DNA from: Patescibacteria group bacterium
Lineage (GTDB): Bacteria > Patescibacteriota > Minisyncoccia > Phycocordibacterales > UBA9973
Assembly: GCA_018813625.1 (NCBI GenBank)
Contig: JAHJBA010000057.1
Span: 1 to 33,560 of the forward strand
Direction of reading: 5' to 3'
Length of the DNA: 33,560 nt
The notes below the pieces were generated by a model, which ran no database searches, was not told the DNA's origin, and was given only the letters and a program-made list of their open reading frames with translations. Made by a program: the position numbers and the translations under genes. Below, piece after piece: positions 28,518 to 33,560 of this stretch (positions are counted from its first letter, which is position 1; each line of letters opens with the position of its first letter).

Positions 28518-29024
28518 TTATTTTGCTTTTTCTATTGTTATAAATAATCCCTTTGGTCCTTTTTTATACGAATCTGAAATTTTATATTCTTCTGTAATTA
28601 AATGAAGCACTCTATCTAATCTTTCTTTTAAAAACTTTTCGTCCATATATTTTGCGCGTCCGGAAAGGAAAAGTTCTATTTTAATTCTGTGCCCTTCTTT
28701 GAGCCATTTTGAAGCTGTTTTTGCTTTTAACTCAAGATCATGATCTCCCGTGCCTATTTTTATTTGTATTGACTTAGTTTCAGTTGGCCTTGAGCTAGCT
28801 TTGGCTTTTTTTGCCTTTTTACTCATCTCATACTGATACTTGCCAAAATTCATTATTTTTGCGATTGGTGGATTAGAATTCGGATTTATTTCAATTAAAT
28901 CTAAGCTCTTGCTTTGGGCAAGTTCTAAGGCATCTCTAATACTTAAAATACCTAAATTCTTATTCTCACTGTCTAAAACCCTAAGTTCTTGGGCTCTTAT
29001 TTGATTGTTTATTCTTTCACGCAA
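28518..29024 (-). CDS. infC: Translation initiation factor IF-3
   Basis: IF-3 prevents early subunit joining and checks the start codon. The 168-residue product starts with RERINNQIRAQELRVLDSENKNLGILS (in pieces). The linker helix region FGKYQYEMSKKAKKAK and the C-terminal domain with IQIKIGTGDHDLELKAKTASKWLKEGHRIKIELFLSGR (in pieces) follow. The only suitable start for the family N-terminus is TTG at 29022-29024; no ATG lies nearby in frame. A non-AUG start on infC recalls the AUU of E. coli, used there for autoregulation. It has its own promoter and a leader of about 22 bases. Confidence 0.95.
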   Translation of the reverse strand: MRERINNQIRAQELRVLDSENKNLGILSIRDALELAQSKSLDLIEINPNSNPPIAKIMNFGKYQYEMSKKAKKAKASSRPTETKSIQIKIGTGDHDLELKAKTASKWLKEGHRIKIELFLSGRAKYMDEKFLKERLDRVLHLITEEYKISDSYKKGPKGLFITIEKAK

Positions 29025-29052
29025 TTGATCTAAATGATATTTAGCTACGGAG

Positions 29053-29081
29053 AGTTTAGCTTATTTCATACCCAAAGTCAA
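29053..29081 (-). promoter_or_regulatory. infC promoter
   Basis: On the minus strand TTGACT (29076-29081), 17 bases and TAAACT (29053-29058) predict a start near 29046. The -35 box is continuous with the end of a family C hairpin. CTAAAT-ATC-ATTTAG (29028-29043) could form a hairpin just after the start. Confidence 0.75.
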
Positions 29082-29150
29082 TCCTGTAGTGAATTTTGGC
29101 GATGCGCGGGGCGCGTCCCCTGAGGACCTCGCCAAAATCTACTACAGGAT
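29079..29150. repeat. Family C hairpin (pre-promoter type), copy 4, between glmM and infC
   Basis: On the minus strand the left arm ATCCTGTAGTAGATTTTGGCGA starts at 29150 (pieces ATCCTGTAGTAG, ATTTTGGCGA) and pairs with TCGCCAAAAT and TCACTACAGGATT, ending in the infC -35 box. GGCGA/TCGCC here replaces TGATGA/TCATCA of other copies, a two-sided change. The inner stem GGGGACGCGCCCC is GC-rich. The stop codon of the upstream phosphohexomutase gene (TAG at 29142-29144) lies in its left arm. Confidence 0.85.
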
Positions 29151-30488
29151 CAACCGGACTTGGTTAAATATAGTATTTATGCGATTTTCTTCTTTGGCCT
29201 CGCCAATTATGCGTATTACTGGCTCAGTATTGGAGGGTCTAATATGAACCCATGAAGAGTCTGGCCAGTCGAAGCGTAGGCCGTCTAGGGTGTTTGTAGA
29301 TGCCTCTTTGAACTTTGCCTTAAGTTTCTCATAAAGTAGAGTTAGGTCGCCAGAAAAGGTAATTTTATCTTTTTTCATAAAATATTTAGGCAGGCTCTCT
29401 ATAATTTCTGATATATTTTTTTTCTCTCTTGCCATAAGCTCGAGAACAAGAGCAATACCGGCCAGGCTATCTCTGGCTGTATTTATTTTAGAATAAATGA
29501 CCCCACCATTTCCTTCTCCTCCTATGAGTGCGCCTCTTTCAATCATTTTTTCGACTACATTAGGTTCGCCGACTTTTGTTCTAAAAACTTTTTTATTGTA
29601 ATTATTTGCCAAGTCTTCACACATTTTTGAGGTAGACATATTTAAGATCACATCGCTAGGGTTTTTAGATAGAACACTTTTTACGGCGAGTGCTAGTGTA
29701 TATTCTTCATTTAAAATTTCTCCTTTTTCATTTGCGAGTACCAGACGGTCAGCATCGGGGTCCTGGGCGAATCCTATATCTGAATTATTTTTAGAGACTG
29801 CTTCCGCTAGTTGTTTTAAATTTTTTGCCAGTGGTTCTGGTTCGTGCGCGAATTCTCCATTTTGTTCTTCGTTGATTTGAGAAACTTCACAGCCGAGTTC
29901 CTCCAGTAATTTTTTTGTGATTGTACTGCCTGCGCTATTTATAGGATCGTGGGTAACTTTAAATTTTTTGCTTTTGATCAGGTTTACGTCTATATTTTTT
30001 AATACTTCTTTTATGTGTATCTTTTGATAGCTAGAATTGTCGCAAACTTCTTCCTCATTTTCTTTTTGTGAAAAATTTTTTTCATCTTCAATTAAATTTT
30101 TTCTATTTTCCTCGATTTTTTCTATTTCTTTTTGGGTGGCGAATAGACCATTTTTATTTATAAATTTAAGACCGTTATATTCTCTAGGATTATGCGAAGC
30201 AGTTATCATTATTCCTCCACCAAAAGAGAGTTTTCTTGCTAGAAGAAGCATCGATGGAGTAGGGATGATGCCGGCGTATTCTCCCTCTAAGCCTTCTTTT
30301 TTTAATGCTAATTTTATAGCTTTAAATATTTGTGGTCCGGTTTTGCGTGCATCTCGCCCGATTAAAATTTTATGGCCTCCTTGTTCTTTTATCATTTTTG
30401 CAAAAGCACGCCCAAAATCAAAAGCGATTTTCTCGTCTAAATCTTTGCCCCATATTCCTCTATATCCCGAAACATTCAATTTTGGCAT
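29142..30488 (-). CDS. glmM: Phosphohexomutase (phosphoglucosamine/phosphomannomutase family)
   Basis: The enzyme moves phosphate between C1 and C6 of a hexose, probably glucosamine phosphate for peptidoglycan or another sugar for surface glycans. The 448-residue product has the phosphoserine loop TASHNP (96-101, Ser98). The metal loop DPDADR lies near residue 245, the sugar loop GGEGNGGV in the third domain, and the phosphate-binding RPSNTEPVIRI near the end. Family length is normal. GlmM against ManB/PGM cannot be settled by motifs, so the symbol is tentative. A TAAAAT box (30495-30500) ends six bases before the ATG, so the mRNA may be leaderless. The stop codon lies in a family C hairpin. 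Confidence 0.85.
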   Translation of the reverse strand: MPKLNVSGYRGIWGKDLDEKIAFDFGRAFAKMIKEQGGHKILIGRDARKTGPQIFKAIKLALKKEGLEGEYAGIIPTPSMLLLARKLSFGGGIMITASHNPREYNGLKFINKNGLFATQKEIEKIEENRKNLIEDEKNFSQKENEEEVCDNSSYQKIHIKEVLKNIDVNLIKSKKFKVTHDPINSAGSTITKKLLEELGCEVSQINEEQNGEFAHEPEPLAKNLKQLAEAVSKNNSDIGFAQDPDADRLVLANEKGEILNEEYTLALAVKSVLSKNPSDVILNMSTSKMCEDLANNYNKKVFRTKVGEPNVVEKMIERGALIGGEGNGGVIYSKINTARDSLAGIALVLELMAREKKNISEIIESLPKYFMKKDKITFSGDLTLLYEKLKAKFKEASTNTLDGLRFDWPDSSWVHIRPSNTEPVIRIIGEAKEENRINTIFNQVRLIL

Positions 30489-30514
30489 GCCTGTATTTTA
30501 CATTAATTATTTTA

Positions 30515-30545
30515 AATAAAAAACAGCTTTGTTTTTTACAAAGCT
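30515..30545 (-). terminator. Terminator after tmRNA
   Basis: On the minus strand AGCTTTGT (30538-30545) pairs with ACAAAGCT (30525-30532), followed by GTTTTTTATTT. It lies directly downstream of the tmRNA 3' end. Confidence 0.85.
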
Positions 30546-30557
30546 TTTGCTTAGATG

Positions 30558-30947
30558 TGGAGATGGGGGGAATTGAGCCCCCGTGCAGAAGGTTTTTGTA
30601 AGGAAGTCTACATACTTAGCGCGCTTGTTTGTTTAAATTAAAAAATTATTAAGCGAGCGAAATATTTTTTAATCGATCCTCTATGTTTTGGAAGAAAGTC
30701 GAGGTATTCTTTTTCCTATCCCGATAATATTATGCCTTACCCTATATATCGGAAGTCTATAGGGAAGACACCAACTTACGCTAGAGCGTATGCTGGAGCA
30801 AATCCGAACGCATTACCGAAGTAAGGCGAACGAACTGCCTTAGTAGCTAATTTTGCAATTAGACATTTGAGCGAAGTTTTGCGAGATTGCGCTCATTCTC
30901 GGTATGCATCAATAACAAAAGGCCAACTGTCTATGCCTTGCATCCCC
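30558..30947 (-). ncRNA. ssrA: Transfer-messenger RNA
   Basis: tmRNA frees stalled ribosomes and tags the unfinished protein. The 5' end GGGGATG (30941-30947) pairs with CATCTCC (30559-30565) as the acceptor stem. The T arm is GGGGG-CTCAATT-CCCCC (30566-30582). The 5' region has the conserved CAAGGCATAGACAG-type sequence. The 3' CCA is not encoded. The tag frame ends at TAA (30776-30778) with ...FAPAYALA. If the resume codon is GCA (30836-30838) the tag has 20 residues, and if GCT (30845-30847) it has 23, longer than the 10-residue E. coli tag. The gene begins 11 bases after the smpB stop, so both probably come from one transcript that is cut to form the 5' end. Confidence 0.96.
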
Positions 30948-30958
30948 ATTTTTTGTTT

Positions 30959-31420
30959 TCAACGTCCTTTATATTCGCGCCTTACTTCTCTTTCCGTCTC
31001 GCGCTTTTTGATCGTCTCTCTCTTGTCGTGTTTCTTTTTTCCTTTCACTAAAGCAATTTCTACTTTAATTTTTCTGCCTTTATTATACACTGAAATTGGC
31101 ACTATTGTCAAACTTTTGTTTTTTTCGCTTCCGGCAAGTTTTTCTACTTCTTTTTTGGTCAGCAAAAGTTTTCTATTTCTAAGCGGATCGTAATCTTTCG
31201 GCATATTATTTGGCTGGTATGGTTGTATATTTGTATTGATTAAAAAAGCTTCACCTCCACGAATTATGACATAAGCCCCCTCGAGCGATATTTTTCCGCT
31301 TCTGATGGATTTAACTTCAACTCCTAAAAGCTCAATGCCTGTTTCGTATTTTTCGAGAATTTCGTAATTAAAATGTATTTTTCTGTTTTCAGCGTAGTTT
31401 GCCATATCCAATCTTACCAT
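30959..31420 (-). CDS. smpB: SsrA-binding protein SmpB
   Basis: SmpB binds the tRNA-like part of tmRNA and places it in the ribosomal A site. The product is 153 residues and has NYAENRKIHFNYEILEKYETGIELLGVEVKSIRSGKISLEGAYV (in pieces), NIQPYQPNN, DPLRNRKLLL and the C-terminal KGKKKHDKRETIKKRETEREVRR tail, which enters the mRNA channel. Met 6 (31405) gives the more usual MANYAENRKI start, but AAGGA lies upstream of 31420. ssrA follows immediately on the same strand. Confidence 0.97.
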   Translation of the reverse strand: MVRLDMANYAENRKIHFNYEILEKYETGIELLGVEVKSIRSGKISLEGAYVIIRGGEAFLINTNIQPYQPNNMPKDYDPLRNRKLLLTKKEVEKLAGSEKNKSLTIVPISVYNKGRKIKVEIALVKGKKKHDKRETIKKRETEREVRREYKGR

Positions 31421-31455
31421 AAATTTTTATCCTTTTCTTTGCTCATTTTTTATGC

Positions 31456-31461
31456 TAATAT
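31456..31461 (+). promoter_or_regulatory. -10 box upstream of the ftsH leader
   Basis: TAATAT ends six bases before the leader ATG at 31468, so the transcript would begin at the hairpin itself. The -35 region is poor (TTTTCT at 31433-31438). Confidence 0.4.
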
Positions 31462-31467
31462 CTACGC

Positions 31468-31500
31468 ATGGATCCCGTTAGAAATCATTCAGTTAATTGA
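31468..31500 (+). CDS. Putative leader peptide upstream of ftsH
   Basis: ATG at 31468 reads MDPVRNHSVN and stops at TGA (31498-31500). It covers the left arm of the hairpin only and would begin at the predicted mRNA 5' end. Confidence 0.35.
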   Translation: MDPVRNHSVN

Positions 31501-31593
31501 AATTACGGGAAATAATATATTGAATTAGCTTGTATAGTCGTTTTTAGTAATTTAACTACGGAAATCTAAAGATTTCCTATTTCTAACGGGATG
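31468..31593 (+). repeat. Family B start-codon hairpin, copy 4 (ftsH)
   Basis: ATCCCGTTAGAAAT (31472-31485) pairs perfectly with ATTTCTAACGGGAT (31579-31592), 14 pairs, and the right arm is completed by the ftsH start codon. The change GAAG to GAAAT on the left is matched by CTTC to ATTTC on the right. Inside lie GGAAATC-TAAA-GATTTCC (31560-31577) and an ACGGG (31505-31509) that could pair with CCCGT of the left arm, an alternative fold like that of family A. The GC-rich inner arm of the other copies is absent. Confidence 0.88.
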
Positions 31594-33507
31594 GATTTTA
31601 ATTTGCTCAACCAAAAAAAAGCTCCCAATAAAGGAAAGAAAGGAAAAGGTGGTTCAAAATTTTCAGGAAGCATAGCCGGAGCTATTTTAATTTTTATGCT
31701 TATAACAGCACTGTATTTAGTGGTGTCTGATAATACAAAAAATGTGCCGGAGACCCCGCTTTCTGATCTGGCGAAAAGTGTTTCAGCTGGAGAGGTTAAA
31801 AAGATTTTAGTTGAAGGTGAAAAACTTACAATTACTTATAAAAATGATGAAATTAAAAAATCAAAAAAGGAGGTAGAATCTTCTCTCTCGCAAACACTTT
31901 TTAATTATGGCGTTGGGCCTGAAGCTCTTGCAGGGACAGAAATAGAAGTAAAGAATGAAAGTGGATTTGGATATTGGCTCGTTAATGCTCTGCCTTTTCT
32001 TTTGCCTATTGCTTTTATTATATTTTTCTTCTGGTATCTCTCACGTCAAGTTAAAGGAGCAGGGATGCAAGCATTTACTTTTGGGCAGTCGAAGGCGCGT
32101 ATTACGGACCCGAATGATAAAAACAATAAGGTAACTTTTAAAGATGTCGCTGGATGCAAAGAGGCCAAGGAAGAGTTGAAAGAAATCGTAGATTTTTTAA
32201 GAAGTCCGAAAAAGTTTTTAGATATTGGCGCGAGAATTCCAAAAGGAGTGATTTTAACTGGTGCTCCTGGCACTGGGAAAACACTGCTTGCTAGGGCTGT
32301 CGCAGGAGAGGCCAGTGTTCCTTTCTTTCATCTTTCTGGATCAGAATTTGTGGAAATGTTTGTTGGCGTTGGAGCTTCGCGTGTGCGAGATTTATTTAAG
32401 CTGGCAAAGAGAGCTGCGCCGTCTATCATATTTGTGGATGAAATTGATGCCATTGGAAGGACTCGTGGTGGAGGTTTTGGGGGAGGTAACGATGAACGTG
32501 AGCAGACATTAAATCAGATATTAGTTGAAATGGATGGATTTGAACCAAATGAGAAAGTGATAGTTATGGCTGCCACAAACAGGCCAGATGTGCTTGACCC
32601 AGCCCTTATTCGCCCGGGACGCTTTGACAGAAAAGTGATACTTGACATGCCTGATAGAGCGGATCGTGAGGAAATTTTAAAAATTCATGCTGTTAAAAAA
32701 CCACTAGCTGAGGATGTTAATTTAAAACTGATTGCGGAGAGGACCCCAGGTTTTTCTGGTGCTGATTTGTATTCTTTGATGAATGAAGGCGCCATATTGG
32801 CGGCTCGTGAAAATCGCAAACAAGTTTTTCAGTTCGATCTCATCCGAGCAATCGAAAAGGTAATGCTTGGTCCCGAGCGTAAGAGTCATTTGCTCTCCAA
32901 AAAAGAGAAAGAAATTACAGCTTACCATGAAGCGGGACATGCCCTGATTGCTTCGGTGTTACCCAATGCGGATCCTGTGCATAAAGTTTCTATTATTGCT
33001 CGCGGGAGTGCTGGGGGATACACCCTTAAACTTCCTCTTGAAGAAAAACACTTGCAATCCAAGAAGGAATTTATAGATGACATTGCTGTGTCGCTTGGAG
33101 GATATGTGGCAGAAAAAATGATTTTTGGGGATGTTACGACCGGACCATCAAGTGATTTACAAGGGGCAACGAATTTAGCACGTGCCATGGTGACGCGTTT
33201 TGGAATGTCCGATGTTATCGGCCCTGTAGCGGTTACGGAGGGTGGCGGAAGAAATCGTTGGGCAGAGGTTCTGGAAAAAGAATATTCCGAAACAGTTTCG
33301 ACCAAGATTGACTCGGAAGTTTCAAAGATAATAGATAAGGGAATAAAAACCGCAGAGAAGATATTGTCAGAAAATAAGAAGGCCTTCATTGCCCTTGCTA
33401 ATAAGCTCATTGAAGTTGAGACGTTAGAACAGGAAGAGTATGAGCAAATAATAATTGCACACGGTATAACACCTAAGAAACTAGATAAAGAGGAGAAAAT
33501 TGCATAA
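31591..33507 (+). CDS. ftsH: ATP-dependent zinc metalloprotease FtsH
   Basis: FtsH is a membrane-anchored AAA+ protease that degrades membrane proteins and some ssrA-tagged proteins. The 638-residue product has two membrane segments, about 27-46 ([20 protein letters not shown]) and 130-152 ([20 protein letters not shown]). The AAA domain has Walker A GAPGTGKT (224-231), Walker [12 protein letters not shown], the second region of homology [18 protein letters not shown] and the pore motif FVEMF. The zinc site HEAGH is at 446-450. The length is typical. Its ATG is the end of a family B hairpin. The neighbourhood of ssrA-smpB fits a quality-control link. Confidence 0.98.
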   Translation: MDFNLLNQKKAPNKGKKGKGGSKFSGSIAGAILIFMLITALYLVVSDNTKNVPETPLSDLAKSVSAGEVKKILVEGEKLTITYKNDEIKKSKKEVESSLSQTLFNYGVGPEALAGTEIEVKNESGFGYWLVNALPFLLPIAFIIFFFWYLSRQVKGAGMQAFTFGQSKARITDPNDKNNKVTFKDVAGCKEAKEELKEIVDFLRSPKKFLDIGARIPKGVILTGAPGTGKTLLARAVAGEASVPFFHLSGSEFVEMFVGVGASRVRDLFKLAKRAAPSIIFVDEIDAIGRTRGGGFGGGNDEREQTLNQILVEMDGFEPNEKVIVMAATNRPDVLDPALIRPGRFDRKVILDMPDRADREEILKIHAVKKPLAEDVNLKLIAERTPGFSGADLYSLMNEGAILAARENRKQVFQFDLIRAIEKVMLGPERKSHLLSKKEKEITAYHEAGHALIASVLPNADPVHKVSIIARGSAGGYTLKLPLEEKHLQSKKEFIDDIAVSLGGYVAEKMIFGDVTTGPSSDLQGATNLARAMVTRFGMSDVIGPVAVTEGGGRNRWAEVLEKEYSETVSTKIDSEVSKIIDKGIKTAEKILSENKKAFIALANKLIEVETLEQEEYEQIIIAHGITPKKLDKEEKIA

Positions 33508-33528
33508 AATCACTTGATGAAATAGAAT
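33500..33528 (+). promoter_or_regulatory. Promoter of the downstream tRNA gene
   Basis: TTGCAT (33500-33505), 17 bases and TAGAAT (33523-33528) predict a start near 33535, just ahead of the tRNA. The -35 box overlaps the end of ftsH. Confidence 0.6.
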
Positions 33529-33536
33529 GGTGATAT

Positions 33537-33560
33537 CCGTCCTTAGCTCAGTTGGTTAGA
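33537..33560 (+). tRNA. 5' part of a tRNA gene (cut by the window end)
   Basis: TAGCTCAGTTGGTTAGA is the universal pattern of tRNA positions 8-24 (TA, D-stem GCTC, D-loop AGTTGGTTA). Positions 1-7 would then be CCGTCCT. The anticodon is outside the window, so the amino acid is unknown. Confidence 0.85.

Noticed and set aside
30332..30601. Plus-strand open frame ending MGGIEPPCRRFL and another at 30867-31193
   Set aside because: These are shadows of glmM, tmRNA and smpB on the other strand; the first ends in the tmRNA acceptor and T arm, the second runs through the tmRNA 5' end and smpB.
1..33560. CRISPR array or tandem direct repeats
   Set aside because: The repeated sequences are dispersed single hairpins kilobases apart; no regular repeat-spacer pattern or cas gene is present.
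1..33560. Insertion sequence or transposase
   Set aside because: No transposase or recombinase gene is visible, and I found no clear target duplications around the hairpins. Mobility of the elements is only inferred.

Overview
The window looks like a piece of a Patescibacteria (CPR) genome, most likely Parcubacteria-like. The evidence is a compact, AT-rich ribosomal-protein cluster with no rpmD (L30) between rpsE and rplO, as in CPR generally; unusual protein tails; an archaeal-like UMP kinase next to a divergent adenylate kinase; and a surface protein with Parcubacteria-style repeats. UGA is used as a normal stop (smpB, the UMP kinase gene), so this is not a lineage that reads UGA as an amino acid. 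Almost no gene has a Shine-Dalgarno sequence; starts sit in A/U-rich leaders or right at the predicted transcript start.

Layout. 1-333 is the end of a surface-protein gene. 391-5935 is a split str region: rpsL-rpsG, a small unknown gene, fusA, a second small unknown gene, and tuf. 5964-13033 carries rpsJ, rplC, rplD, rplW, rplB, rpsS, rplV, rpsC, rplP, rpmC, rpsQ, rplN, rplX and rplE, with a fresh terminator and promoter before rpsS. 13071-21047 starts at a new promoter with a structured leader and carries rpsZ, rpsH, rplF, rplR, rpsE, rplO, secY, adk-like, UMP kinase, a cysteine-rich protein and map. 21096-27779 is a mixed block: an unknown minus-strand gene, an orphan conjugation-type ATPase, ndk, a probable 6S RNA, a membrane protein, a beta-CASP nuclease and a LOG-like protein. 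27829-31420 is mostly minus strand: infC-rpmI-rplT, a phosphohexomutase, tmRNA and smpB. ftsH and the start of a tRNA close the window.

The most striking feature is a set of twelve imperfect hairpins of roughly 65-130 bp sharing a TCCCGT-like outer end, all placed at control points. Eight end exactly in the start codon of the next gene (...GGGATG): family A before rplW, rplO, the UMP kinase gene and map; family B before rplC, rplD, rpmI and ftsH. Each of these eight also holds an upstream ATG opening a short leader frame (MKIINKILVLG in three family A copies; M(N/D)PVR in all family B copies), which ends near or overlaps the real start or runs into it in frame. The other four (family C) end exactly at the -35 box of a promoter (fusA, tuf, adk, infC). 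Changed bases in one arm are matched in the other, so the fold looks selected. I know of no description of such elements; a dispersed translation or transcription control element is the leading inference. Several promoters are also followed at the predicted +1 by a hairpin.

Functional grouping: most genes serve translation, protein export, N-terminal processing and nucleotide supply. ssrA, smpB and ftsH form a compact ribosome-rescue and proteolysis neighbourhood.
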